This document shows positions 49,053 to 57,650 of a stretch of DNA of 64,000 nt, one piece after another (position 1 is the stretch's first letter; each line of letters opens with the position of its first letter). This DNA is from Streptomyces sp. CBMA152 (GTDB lineage Bacteria; Actinomycetota; Actinomycetes; Streptomycetales; Streptomycetaceae): contig NZ_MECJ01000033.1 in assembly GCF_014596475.1 (NCBI RefSeq), forward strand, positions 248,001 through 312,000, given 5' to 3'. Both the position numbers and the translations under genes were made by a program. A model generated the notes under the pieces. It worked only from the letters and a program-made list of their open reading frames with translations. It did no database searches and was not told the DNA's origin.

Positions 49053-49751
49053 GTGTCGGCCCAGTCGGCGGAGTCGGTACGGGCCGCCCAGGCAGCGCGG
49101 CGGCGCAACGGCTGGCTGGTCGGCATCGCGGTGTGCGTCGGGGTGTGGCTGGTGCGCCAGGGCACGGAGGCGGCTCAGCCGCCGCAGCCGTCGCGCGCGG
49201 AGTCGTTCACGGAGTCGGTGGCCGGCTCGCCCCACGCGCGCGTGGGCTCCGGTGACGCGCACACCGGCGGCGCGCTCGCGGGTGACGCGCTGGCGCCCTC
49301 CGAACCCGTACGTATCCGGATTCCGGCGATCCGCGTCGACGCGCCGGTGCTGCCGCTGGGCCTCGCCGGGGATGGGAGTCTGGCCGTACCGCCGCCGGGG
49401 CGGTCGGACTCCGCCGGGTGGTACAAGGACGGCACGGCGCCGGGGGCCGTCGGTACGGCCGTGATGGCCGGGCACGTGGACGACGCGCGCGGGCCCGCCG
49501 TCTTCTACGCGCTCGGTGTGCTGAAGAAGGGCGCCCGTGTGGAGGTGGTTCGGCGGGATCGGCGTACGGCCGTGTTCACCGTCGACGCGGTGGAAGTGTT
49601 TGGGAATGATGGCTTCCCGAACCGGCGTGTGTACGGGGCCGTCGGCCGACCTGAGCTGCGGGTGATCACCTGCGGTGGGGGGTTCAGCGAGGCGTCTGGG
49701 TACCGGGGGAACGTGGTGGTGTTCGCGCATCTCACCGGCACGGTTCTTTGA
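49053..49751 (+). CDS. Class F sortase
   Basis: 232 residues: N-terminal membrane anchor (WLVGIAVCVGVWLV, about 21-34) and a sortase domain with catalytic His141 (VMAGHVDDARG), Cys207 (VITCGGGF) and Arg218 (GYRGN). The ITCGG context without TxTC is typical of class F in actinobacteria. It is a transpeptidase or housekeeping-type attachment enzyme acting outside the membrane. It starts at GTG 49053, 6 nt after the surface protein gene, its presumed substrate. Confidence 0.9.
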   Translation: MSAQSAESVRAAQAARRRNGWLVGIAVCVGVWLVRQGTEAAQPPQPSRAESFTESVAGSPHARVGSGDAHTGGALAGDALAPSEPVRIRIPAIRVDAPVLPLGLAGDGSLAVPPPGRSDSAGWYKDGTAPGAVGTAVMAGHVDDARGPAVFYALGVLKKGARVEVVRRDRRTAVFTVDAVEVFGNDGFPNRRVYGAVGRPELRVITCGGGFSEASGYRGNVVVFAHLTGTVL

Positions 49752-49779
49752 GGCGCGGGAAGTAGCGGGAGTATTCGGG

Positions 49780-49832
49780 TGCGGACCGTGCTGGGCTGGT
49801 CGCGCAGTTCCCCGCGCCCCTAAAGGGGCGCG
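49780..49832. repeat. Truncated long hairpin repeat
   Basis: Left half of the element (TGCGGACCGTGCTGGGCTGG, then the core GCGCAGTTCCCCGCGCCCCT) joined to a short TAAAGGGGCGCG return, so only a 9-bp hairpin (CGCGCCCCT/AGGGGCGCG) remains. It lies after the sortase gene. Confidence 0.85.
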
Positions 49833-49889
49833 AGCCCCTCCCCCTCCTGAGCAGCCTCACCACCCCTCCCCCACCCCGCTGAGCAGGCC

Positions 49890-49927
49890 GTTGCTCGCGG
49901 GAAACGGGGCAGATGCGGTCGGGAAAC
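49890..49927 (+). promoter_or_regulatory. GlnR-binding site upstream of nirB
   Basis: GTTGC-N6-GAAAC-N6-GATGC-N6-GAAAC matches the published GlnR pattern gTnAc-n6-GaAAc repeated twice with exact 6-nt spacing. It lies 73 bp before the nirB ATG. GlnR is the global nitrogen regulator of streptomycetes and nirB is a known target in S. coelicolor. GlnR should activate nirBD when ammonium is scarce. Confidence 0.85.
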
Positions 49928-49999
49928 AGCCGGCGACCACGCTGATGGCATCGCCAGCGGCCACCGTGCCCTGTTCACCCACGACGGAGGGTCCTGCCC

Positions 50000-52510
50000 A
50001 TGACCACGGAACCCGGCCGCACGATCCTCGTCGTCGGCCACGGCATGGTCGGCCAGCGCTTCCTCGAAGCTCTCGCCGACAACGGCGTCACCGCCGACGC
50101 GCGCGTGGTGGTGCTCGGCGAGGAGCCCCGCGCGGCGTACGACCGGGTCCACCTCACCTCGTACTTCTCGGGCACCACACCCGATGAACTGTCCATGGTG
50201 GAAGAGGGGTTCATCGAGCGCCACGGCATCGAGCTGCTGCTCGGCGACCCGGCGGAGCGCGTCGACCGGGCGGCGCGGACCGTCACCACGCGCGCGGGGC
50301 GCTCCTTCGCGTACGACGTCCTGGTGCTCGCCACCGGCTCGTACCCCTTTGTGCCGCCGGTCCCCGGCAAGGATCTGACCGGCTGTTTCGTCTACCGCAC
50401 GATCGAGGACCTGCTGGCCATCGAGGCGTACGCGAGGACGGCGACGACCGGTGCGGTGGTGGGCGGCGGGCTGCTCGGTCTGGAGGCGGCGGGCGCGCTG
50501 AAGGGGCTCGGACTGACCACGCACATCGTGGAGTTCGCGCCCCGGCTGATGCCCGCGCAGGTGGACGACGGCGGCGGCGCGGCGCTGTTGCGCACCATCG
50601 AGAACATGGGCCTCTCCGTCCACACGGGCGTCGGCACCCAGGAGGTCACCGGGGAGGGCGCCGTCGACGGCATGCTGCTCTCCGACGGCTCGCGCCTCGC
50701 CACCGACCTGGTCGTCTTCTCGGCCGGGGTGCGCCCGCGCGACCAGCTGGCCCGCGCGTGCGGGCTGCCGGTCGGCGAGCGCGGCGGCATCGTCGTCGAC
50801 GAGCACTGCCGCACCGAGGACCCGGCCGTCTTCGCGATCGGCGAGTGCGCGCTGACCAGCGACGGCAAGGTGTACGGCCTGGTCGCGCCCGGATACGAGA
50901 TGGCGGTGACGGCCGCCGAGGCGATCGCGGGCGGCCTGGAGAAGTCCTTCACCGGCGCCGACATGTCGACCAAGCTGAAGCTGCTCGGCGTGGACGTGGC
51001 CTCGTTCGGCGACGCGCACGGCGCCACCGACGGCAGCCTCGACGTCGTCTACACCGACGCCCGCTCGGGCATCTACAAGAAGCTGGTCGTCTCCCCCGAC
51101 GGCACCCTGCTCGGCGGCGTCCTGGTGGGCGACGCCGAGATGTACGGCACGCTGCGCCCGCTCACCGGCCACATCCCGCCGATACCGGCCGAGCAGCTGG
51201 TCCTGCCCGCCGGCCTCGGCGCACCCGTCGCACTCGGGCCGGAGGCGCTGCCCGACGACGCGGTGATCTGCTCCTGCCACAACGTCACCAAGGGCGCGGT
51301 CACCCCGCTCTCCTCGCTGCCCGAGGTCAAGAAGTGCACCAGGGCCGGTACGGGCTGCGGCAGTTGCGTGAAGACCCTGGAGAAACTGCTGCCGAAGACC
51401 GGCGACGGCGGTCTGTGCGACTGCTTCGCCAAGACCCGCCAGGAGCTGTACGAGATCGCGCTCGCGCTGCGCGTCACGTCGTACGAGGCACTGCTCGACG
51501 ACCACGGACGCGAGTCGGCCCGGGGCGGCGACGGGTGCGAGATCTGCAAGCCGGCGGTCGCCTCGATCCTGGCGAGCCTGGGCAACGGCCACATCCTCGA
51601 CGGCGGGCAGGCCGCGCTCCAGGACACCAACGACCACTTCCTCGCCAACATCCAGCGCAACGGCTCGTACTCCATCGTGCCGCGCATCCCGGGCGGCGAG
51701 ATCACCCCCGAGAAGCTGATCGTCATCGGCGAGGTCGCCCGCGACCACGGCCTCTACACGAAGATCACCGGCGGCCAGCGCATCGACCTGTTCGGCGCCC
51801 GCGTCGACCAACTTCCGCAGATCTGGGCGAAGTTGGTGGCGGCGGGCTTCGAGTCCGGCCACGCGTACGGCAAGTCCCTGCGTACGGTGAAGTCCTGCGT
51901 CGGCCGGACCTGGTGCCGCTACGGCGTGCAGGACTCGGTGAAGATGGCGATCCAGCTGGAGCTGCGCTACCGGGGTCTGCGCTCCCCGCACAAGCTGAAG
52001 TCGGCGGTCTCGGGCTGCGCGCGCGAGTGCGCGGAGGCCCAGTCGAAGGACTTCGGCGTGATCGCCACCGCCAACGGCTGGAACCTGTACGTGGGCGGCA
52101 ACGGCGGTGCGACCCCGCGCCACGCGGACCTGCTGGCCCAGGACCTCTCGGACGCCGAACTGGTCCGCCTCATCGACCGGTTCCTGATGTTCTACATCCG
52201 CACCGCCGACCGCCTGGAGCGCACCTCGGTGTGGCTGGAGCGGATCGAGGGCGGCCTGAAGCACGTCGAGGACGTGGTGGTGCACGACTCCCTCGGCATC
52301 TGCGACGAGCTGGAGGCGCTGATGGCCACCCATGTCGACGACTACCGCGACGAGTGGGCCGAGACGATCGAGGACCCCGAGCGCCTGGCCCGCTTCGTCT
52401 CCTTCGTCAACGCGCCCGGCACCCCCGACCCCACGGTCCGGTTCGTGCCGGAGCGCGGCCAGATCAAGCCCGAACTGCCCGTACTGACCCTGGAGGTGGC
52501 GGCGCGATGA
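50000..52510 (+). CDS. nirB: Assimilatory nitrite reductase, large subunit NirB
   Basis: 836 residues. FAD/NADH domain (about 1-400: VVGHGMVGQRFLEAL, GAVVGGGLLGLEAAGAL), a BFD-type [2Fe-2S] site starting at Cys424/Cys426, a second smaller BFD-like motif (CDCFAK...CEICKP), ferredoxin-like half, and siroheme/[4Fe-4S] ligands Cys633, Cys639, Cys673 and Cys677. It reduces nitrite to ammonium with NAD(P)H. GGAGGGTCCTGCCC precedes the ATG. It overlaps nirD by ATGA. Confidence 0.96.
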   Translation: MTTEPGRTILVVGHGMVGQRFLEALADNGVTADARVVVLGEEPRAAYDRVHLTSYFSGTTPDELSMVEEGFIERHGIELLLGDPAERVDRAARTVTTRAGRSFAYDVLVLATGSYPFVPPVPGKDLTGCFVYRTIEDLLAIEAYARTATTGAVVGGGLLGLEAAGALKGLGLTTHIVEFAPRLMPAQVDDGGGAALLRTIENMGLSVHTGVGTQEVTGEGAVDGMLLSDGSRLATDLVVFSAGVRPRDQLARACGLPVGERGGIVVDEHCRTEDPAVFAIGECALTSDGKVYGLVAPGYEMAVTAAEAIAGGLEKSFTGADMSTKLKLLGVDVASFGDAHGATDGSLDVVYTDARSGIYKKLVVSPDGTLLGGVLVGDAEMYGTLRPLTGHIPPIPAEQLVLPAGLGAPVALGPEALPDDAVICSCHNVTKGAVTPLSSLPEVKKCTRAGTGCGSCVKTLEKLLPKTGDGGLCDCFAKTRQELYEIALALRVTSYEALLDDHGRESARGGDGCEICKPAVASILASLGNGHILDGGQAALQDTNDHFLANIQRNGSYSIVPRIPGGEITPEKLIVIGEVARDHGLYTKITGGQRIDLFGARVDQLPQIWAKLVAAGFESGHAYGKSLRTVKSCVGRTWCRYGVQDSVKMAIQLELRYRGLRSPHKLKSAVSGCARECAEAQSKDFGVIATANGWNLYVGGNGGATPRHADLLAQDLSDAELVRLIDRFLMFYIRTADRLERTSVWLERIEGGLKHVEDVVVHDSLGICDELEALMATHVDDYRDEWAETIEDPERLARFVSFVNAPGTPDPTVRFVPERGQIKPELPVLTLEVAAR

Positions 52511-52875
52511 CCGAAATGACCGAGAGCGAAACACTCGTTGAGGACCACAGCGTCCGAGTTCTGCTGGACGACGGCTGGTTCGAGGTGTGCGAGCGTACGC
52601 GTCTGATCCCCGGCCGGGGTGTCGCCGTACTGCTGCCGGACGGGCAGCAGGCCGCGGTCTTCACCGACCGGGCGGGCCGCACGTACGCGGTCGACAACCG
52701 CGACCCGTTCACCGGCGCGTACGTCCTCTCGCGCGGCCTGCTCGGCCTGACTCCGGAAGGCCGCCCGTACGTGGCGTCCCCCCTCCTGAAGCAGCGCTTC
52801 GACCTGGAGACGGGTGCGTGCCTGGACGATGACGAGGTGGCGATCCGGGCTTACTTGACCGATCGTTCTCGATAG
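52507..52875 (+). CDS. nirD: Nitrite reductase small subunit NirD
   Basis: 122 residues, a Rieske-like beta-sandwich. As in other NirD proteins there are no CxH...CxxH cluster ligands. It partners NirB. Its ATG overlaps the nirB stop codon. Interesting detail: the last ~20 bp of the gene carry the -35 box and operator of the downstream TetR gene. Confidence 0.92.
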   Translation: MTEMTESETLVEDHSVRVLLDDGWFEVCERTRLIPGRGVAVLLPDGQQAAVFTDRAGRTYAVDNRDPFTGAYVLSRGLLGLTPEGRPYVASPLLKQRFDLETGACLDDDEVAIRAYLTDRSR

Positions 52876-52884
52876 TCGTACGGT
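52855..52884 (+). promoter_or_regulatory. TetR promoter and operator inside the nirD 3' end
   Basis: CTTGACCGATCGTTC (52854-52868) contains the dyad GACCGATCGTTC (10 of 12 symmetric). TTGACC (52855-52860) and TACGGT (52879-52884), 18 bp apart, form a promoter whose start point falls on the TetR GTG at 52891. The same 15-mer, inverted and with one change, lies before the SDR gene at 53532. Confidence 0.75.
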
Positions 52885-52890
52885 CACTGT

Positions 52891-53475
52891 GTGGCCAGGA
52901 CCAAGGAATTCGATCCGGACGCCGCGCTCCAGTCGGCTCTAGAGTTGTTCTGGCGGCGCGGCTACGAGGCGACGTCGATGGCGGACCTCGTCGACCACCT
53001 CGGTATCGGCCGCGCCAGCATCTACGCGACCTTCGGCAACAAGCACGAGCTGTATCTGAAGGCGCTCGACCGCTACGGCGAGACCATGGGCGAGATCCTG
53101 GTCCACGAGCTGTCCGGTCCTGGCCCCGCACTGGACGCCGTACGGGGTGTGGTGCGCCGGTTCGCGGCCGAGTCCACGGCCGCCCGTACCCGTCTGAACG
53201 GCTGTTTCGCCACGAACACCGCGACCGAGATCGCACCGCACGACACGGCCGCGGCCCGCCGGGTGGTGCAGGACTGGGAGCGCGTCGAGACCCTGCTGCA
53301 CTCGGCACTCGTCCGCGCCCAGGCGCAGGGCGAACTGCCCGGGGACCGCGATCCGCGCGCACTGGCCCGCATGTTCCTCGTACTCATGCAGGGCATGCGG
53401 GTCGTCGGCAAGGCGAGCGACGACCCGGCCAGGGTGCGGGACGCGGCGGAGGCCGCGCTGACACTGTTGAACTGA
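52891..53475 (+). CDS. TetR-family transcriptional regulator
   Basis: 194 residues. N-terminal helix-turn-helix MADLVDHLGIGRASIYATFG with the FGNKHELYLKALDRY continuation, then a C-terminal ligand domain of the TetR_C/AcrR-like type (LNGCFATNTATE is shared by the YxaF/LmrA-type group). GTG start, predicted leaderless. It shares an operator with the next gene, an SDR dehydrogenase, and so probably represses both itself and the SDR. Confidence 0.92.
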   Translation: MARTKEFDPDAALQSALELFWRRGYEATSMADLVDHLGIGRASIYATFGNKHELYLKALDRYGETMGEILVHELSGPGPALDAVRGVVRRFAAESTAARTRLNGCFATNTATEIAPHDTAAARRVVQDWERVETLLHSALVRAQAQGELPGDRDPRALARMFLVLMQGMRVVGKASDDPARVRDAAEAALTLLN

Positions 53476-53531
53476 CCCACACGGCGACCGAGTGTCGTCG
53501 CCCATTTCTTCCTCTCCTTACCCTCATAACA

Positions 53532-53546
53532 GAACGATTGGTCAAG
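53532..53546 (+). promoter_or_regulatory. TetR operator before the SDR gene
   Basis: GAACGATTGGTCAAG is the reverse complement of CTTGACCAATCGTTC, differing from the site upstream of the TetR gene at one base. It lies 5 nt before the SDR start codon. Confidence 0.75.
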
Positions 53547-53551
53547 AAAAA

Positions 53552-54322
53552 ATGTCTACTGGCCTTCGCTTCACCGACAAGACCGTCCTCGTCACCGGCG
53601 CGGGCTCCGGCATCGGCCGGGCCGTGGCGCTGGCGTTCGCCGCCGAGGGGGCCCGGGTGGCCGTCGCCGGACGGACGGCGGCCTCGCTCGACGAGACCGT
53701 GGCCCAGATAGAGCAGGCGGGCGGGACGGCGGCCGCGTTCACGGCGGACGTGTCCGTCGAGGACGAGATGCGCGGCCTGGTGGCCGCCACCGTCGCCCGG
53801 TTCGGCTCCCTCGACGTGGCGGTCAACAACGCCGGGGTGCTGCGTGGCCGCGGGCCCGTGGGCGAGCTGGCCGCCGCCGACTGGCAGGCCATGCTGGACA
53901 TCAACCTCACCGGCGTCTTCCTCGCCCTCCAGGCCGAGATCGCCCAGATGCGCACCCAGGAGAACGGCGGCGCCATCGTCAACATCGCCTCCAACTTCGG
54001 CGCCCACAAGCGCGTCCCGGGCGCGGCGGGCTACCTCACCACCAAGGCCGCCGTCTCCGCGCTGACCAGGGCCGCCGCCCTCGACCACATCCAGGACGGC
54101 GTCCGTATCAACGCGGTCAGCCCCGGCGCCTCCGCCACCACCATGTCGCTGCGCGCCGGAGAGACGGAGGCCGAGCGCGCGGTGCGCATGAAGGGGGACT
54201 CGCCGCTGGGCCGGGTCGCGGCGACCGCCGAGATCGCGGCGGCCGTTCTCTATCTGGCCTCGGACGACGCGGCGGCGGCGGTGGGCACGGACCTGGTGAT
54301 CGACGGCGGCGCGTCCGCCTGA
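53552..54322 (+). CDS. SDR-family oxidoreductase (glucose 1-dehydrogenase-like)
   Basis: 256 residues, classical SDR. Cofactor motif TGAGSGIG (15-22), NNAG (92-95), catalytic Ser147, Tyr161 and Lys165 (YLTTK). It oxidises or reduces an unknown alcohol/ketone with NAD(P)(H). The ATG at 53552 is preferred to the frame start at 53492, which would place the operator inside the coding region. It is probably repressed by the TetR protein encoded upstream. Confidence 0.92.
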   Translation: MSTGLRFTDKTVLVTGAGSGIGRAVALAFAAEGARVAVAGRTAASLDETVAQIEQAGGTAAAFTADVSVEDEMRGLVAATVARFGSLDVAVNNAGVLRGRGPVGELAAADWQAMLDINLTGVFLALQAEIAQMRTQENGGAIVNIASNFGAHKRVPGAAGYLTTKAAVSALTRAAALDHIQDGVRINAVSPGASATTMSLRAGETEAERAVRMKGDSPLGRVAATAEIAAAVLYLASDDAAAAVGTDLVIDGGASA

Positions 54323-54379
54323 CCCACCGGGTCCGAGGGCCCCCTGCGCTCCAGACCTACCGGACGGTACGGTGGCCGC

Positions 54380-55300
54380 ATGACTCAGGGCTGGAGCGCG
54401 AGGGACATCCCGGACCAGAGCGGCCGCACGGCCGTCGTCACCGGGGCCAACAGTGGCATCGGACTCGTCACGGCACGCGAGCTGGCCCGCAAGGGCGCGC
54501 ATGTGGTCCTCGCGTGCCGTAGCGAGGAGCGCGGCAAGGAGGCCGTGGCGCTGATCCACCGTCAGGTGTACGGCGCCGACGTCGAGTTCAGGCCGCTGGA
54601 CCTGGCGGACCTGTCCTCGGTACGGGCGTTCGCCGAAACGTATCCGCATGAACGTCTGGACCTGCTGATCAACAACGCGGGTGTGATGGCGCTGCCGTAC
54701 GGCAAGACGGCGGACGGCTTCGAGCGGCAGTTCGGCGTCAACCACCTGGGCCACTTCGCCCTCACAGGCCTGCTCCTGCCGAAGCTGCGCGCGGCGCCGT
54801 CCGCTCGGGTGGTCTCGGTCTCCAGCGGCCTGCACGCGCTGTCGAACGTGGACCTGACGGACCTCAACAGCGAGCGCGGCTACCGCCGTTGGATCGCCTA
54901 CGCCCGCTCGAAGTCGGCGAACCTGCTCTTCATCCACGAACTGTCCCGGCAGCTGCGTTCGGCGGGTTCGGATGTGGTGGCCGCCGCCGCGCACCCCGGC
55001 TATGCGGCGACGAACCTCCAGACTGCGGGCGCGCGGATGGAGGGCCGCCGCCTGGCGGAACGCGTCGCTCAGCTGGGCAACAGAATCGTGGCCCAGCCGG
55101 CGGAGTCGGGCGCGCTCCCCACCCTGTACGCGGCCACGGCCCCCTCGGTCCGCCCCGACTCCTTCACCGGCCCCCGCATCCAGGGCTGGCGCGGCGCCCC
55201 CACGAGGTCTTCGCGAGCGAAGTGGACCCTGAACGACGTGACGGGCGAACGGTTGTGGGTGGCTTCCGAGGGGCTTACGGGGGTGCGGTACGGGTTGTAG
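54380..55300 (+). CDS. SDR-family oxidoreductase (retinol dehydrogenase/WWOX-like)
   Basis: 306 residues, extended SDR. TGANSGIG (21-28), NNAGVM (98-103), YxxxK as Tyr174-ARS-Lys178. The LVVFRQFGVNHLGHF-type block (RQFGVNHLGHFALTG) is characteristic of the RDH/LPOR-like group. TACGGT (54368-54373) ends 7 nt before the ATG; no Shine-Dalgarno, so leaderless. Substrate unknown. It is followed by a 390-bp repeat-rich gap. Confidence 0.92.
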   Translation: MTQGWSARDIPDQSGRTAVVTGANSGIGLVTARELARKGAHVVLACRSEERGKEAVALIHRQVYGADVEFRPLDLADLSSVRAFAETYPHERLDLLINNAGVMALPYGKTADGFERQFGVNHLGHFALTGLLLPKLRAAPSARVVSVSSGLHALSNVDLTDLNSERGYRRWIAYARSKSANLLFIHELSRQLRSAGSDVVAAAAHPGYAATNLQTAGARMEGRRLAERVAQLGNRIVAQPAESGALPTLYAATAPSVRPDSFTGPRIQGWRGAPTRSSRAKWTLNDVTGERLWVASEGLTGVRYGL

Positions 55301-55689
55301 GGGCGTGCGATTTCCCCCACCCCGCCCCTTCCCGAAAGCTCTGGGCGAGCGGCCGGGTTCGTCGGCTGCGAGCCGGTGGGAGCTGAGCGCGCAGTTCCCC
55401 GCGCCCCTAAATACCTAGGGGCGCGGGGAACTGCGCGAGCAACCCAGCACGATCCGCAGACAAACGGGGCCCGGGGCGCAGCCCCGAGCGGGGTGCAGGG
55501 GCCGCAGGCCCCGCCCAGGGGTCCGGGGGCGTAGCCCCCGGGAGACCACCTCCACCCCCACCCACCCCCGGAGGGTTAAGGGAACGGGCGGGGTGGGGGC
55601 GTCAAAGGTTCGTATGGATGGCCGCCCCTCCCGCCAAGGCCCCGACAAGAGACGCCGCATCCCGCCGAGGCGACCGCACGCTGAACAGC
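55301..55689. repeat. Mosaic repeat region between the SDR and APC permease genes
   Basis: Modules in order: G-tract module (55311-55339), full long hairpin (55366-55459), C-G hairpin modules GGGCC-GCA-GGCCC and GGGGGC-GTA-GCCCCC (55492-55545), and a reverse G-tract module (55580-55602). The last ~85 bp precede the permease ATG. No gene is seen. Confidence 0.82.
55366..55459. repeat. Long hairpin intergenic repeat, copy 5
   Basis: 94 bp. The core arms are perfect (GCGCAGTTCCCCGCGCCCCT and complement) around AAATACCT; the outer arms are partly decayed (CTGCGAGCCGG versus CACGATCCGCAG). Confidence 0.88.
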
Positions 55690-57588
55690 ATGCTGATCAA
55701 GTCGTCGATCCGGGCCGCCGACCCCGCGGCCGAGGAACCGCCCGGGGCAGCCGGGACCCCCGGGGCATCCGGCGCCACCACCGCCGCACCCGGCCTCCCC
55801 GGCGTCAAGCCCGACCCCCACCGCCTCACCGCCACCCAGGGCCTCGCCGCGCTCTCGCTCGATGCCATGGCCTCCGTCGCGTACGGGCCCGAGGCCATCG
55901 TGCTCGTGCTGGCGGCCGCCGGGTCGTACGGGCTCGGGTTCACGCTCCCGGTGACCGTGGCCATCGCCACCCTCCTCGCCGTACTCGTCGCCTCGTACCG
56001 GCAGGTCATCGCCGCGTTCCCGAACGGCGGCGGCTCGTACGCGGTGGCCCGCGCCCACCTCGGACCGCGCACCGGCCTGGTCGCTGCGGCCTCGCTGATC
56101 CTCGACTACGTACTGAACGTCGCCGTCTCCGTCACCGCCGGCGTCGCCGCGCTGACGTCGGCGTTCCCCGGTCTCTATGACCAACGAGTCGTCATCTGCC
56201 TCGGCGTCCTCGTTCTCGTCACCGCCGTGAACCTGCGCGGCATCGTCGAGTCCGCCAAGGCGTTCATCGTGCCGACGGCCGTCTTCATCGGCGCGATCCT
56301 GGCGATCGTCGTCGTGGGGCTCTTCCGTGACGCGCCCGTCTCCACCGCGACCGCCGACGGCCACGCGTCCGTGCTCGCCGGGAACGCCACCAGCGTCGGC
56401 GCGCTGCTGCTGCTCAAGGCGTTCGCGTCCGGCTGCTCGGCGCTGACCGGCGTGGAGGCCGTCGCCAACGCCGTGCCGTCGTTCCGCGCCCCGGCCGCCA
56501 AGCGCGCCCAGCGCACCGAGGTCGCCCTGGGCGCGCTCCTCGGTGTGATGCTCATCGGCCTGTCCGTACTCATCGGCCGTTTCCACCTCCAGCCGGTCGA
56601 AGGCGTCACCGTCCTCGCCCAGCTCGCGGACGCCTCCCTCGGCCACAACTGGGCTTTCTACGTCGTGCAGTTCGCCACCGTCGTCCTGCTCGCGCTCGCC
56701 GCGAACACCTCCTTCGGTGGTCTCCCCGTCCTCATGTCGCTGCTCGCCCGTGACAACTACCTTCCGCACGTCTTCGGTCTGAAGGCCGACCGCCAGGTCC
56801 ACCGCCACGGCGTCCTCGCGCTCGCCACCGTCTCGGGCGCGCTGCTGATCTTCTCGGGCGGCGACACCAACACCCTCGTACCGCTCTTCTCGATCGGTGT
56901 CTTCGTCGGATTCACGATCTGCCAGACCGGCATGGTGCTGCACTGGCGGCGCGAACGCTCGCCGCGCTGGCGTGCGAAGGCGCTGCTCAACGGCTTCGGC
57001 GCGCTGCTCACCGGCGTCTCTGCGGTCGTCGTCACCGCGACGAAGTTCACCGAGGGCGCCTGGATGGTCGTCATCGCCCTGCCGCTGCTGGTGCTCGCCT
57101 TCGAGGCGGTGCACCGGGCGTACGGGAGGATCAGCGACCGCCTCGGGCTCGGCCGCGTCCCCGAACCGCCGCACCGCGACCGCTCGCTGGTCATCGTGCC
57201 CGTATCGCATCTGTCCCGGCTGACCGGCGAGGCGCTGAACGCGGCCGTGTCCCTGGGCGACGAGGTACGGGCCGTCACCGTCACCCACCCCGACGAGGAG
57301 GACCGCCGGGAGACCGAGGCGCTGCGCCGCGACTGGCAGGCGTGGAACCCGGGCGTGGAGCTGGTCGAACTGCACTCGCCGCACCGCACGGTGGGCCGCC
57401 CGGTCGCCGCGTACGTCGACCGCGTCCACCGCTACCACCCGAACACCCGGGTCACCGTCCTGATACCGGAGGTCGAGCCCGCCCACATCTGGCAGCGACT
57501 GCTCCAGAACCAGCGCGGCGCCGTCCTCGCGCACGCGGTGCGGCGCGACACGGACGCGGTGATCTGCCGGCTGCGGTTCCGGCTCTGA
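55690..57588 (+). CDS. APC-family amino acid permease
   Basis: 632 residues. About 12 membrane helices (residues ~55-455) with the APC N-terminal motif ALSLDAMASVAYGPEAIVLV, and a soluble cytosolic C-terminal domain of ~150 residues (LVIVPVSHLSRLTGEALNAA) that looks like a universal-stress-protein fold. Substrate not deducible, possibly amino acids or K+. The ATG at 55690 is chosen because the frame upstream to 55618 is repeat-derived. It is convergent with the DUF5937 regulator. Confidence 0.85.
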   Translation: MLIKSSIRAADPAAEEPPGAAGTPGASGATTAAPGLPGVKPDPHRLTATQGLAALSLDAMASVAYGPEAIVLVLAAAGSYGLGFTLPVTVAIATLLAVLVASYRQVIAAFPNGGGSYAVARAHLGPRTGLVAAASLILDYVLNVAVSVTAGVAALTSAFPGLYDQRVVICLGVLVLVTAVNLRGIVESAKAFIVPTAVFIGAILAIVVVGLFRDAPVSTATADGHASVLAGNATSVGALLLLKAFASGCSALTGVEAVANAVPSFRAPAAKRAQRTEVALGALLGVMLIGLSVLIGRFHLQPVEGVTVLAQLADASLGHNWAFYVVQFATVVLLALAANTSFGGLPVLMSLLARDNYLPHVFGLKADRQVHRHGVLALATVSGALLIFSGGDTNTLVPLFSIGVFVGFTICQTGMVLHWRRERSPRWRAKALLNGFGALLTGVSAVVVTATKFTEGAWMVVIALPLLVLAFEAVHRAYGRISDRLGLGRVPEPPHRDRSLVIVPVSHLSRLTGEALNAAVSLGDEVRAVTVTHPDEEDRRETEALRRDWQAWNPGVELVELHSPHRTVGRPVAAYVDRVHRYHPNTRVTVLIPEVEPAHIWQRLLQNQRGAVLAHAVRRDTDAVICRLRFRL

Positions 57589-57611
57589 GGACGCCGTCGC
57601 CAACTGCCCTG

Positions 57612-57641
57612 CCGGGAGCGGCCGTTTCCGGCCACCCCCGG
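57612..57641. terminator. Hairpin between the permease and DUF5937 genes
   Basis: CCGGG/CCCGG outer pairing with an inner GGCCG-TTTC-CGGCC stem, 24 nt after the permease stop codon and 10 nt before the end of the convergent gene. Confidence 0.6.
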
Positions 57642-57650
57642 ACGAGGGCA

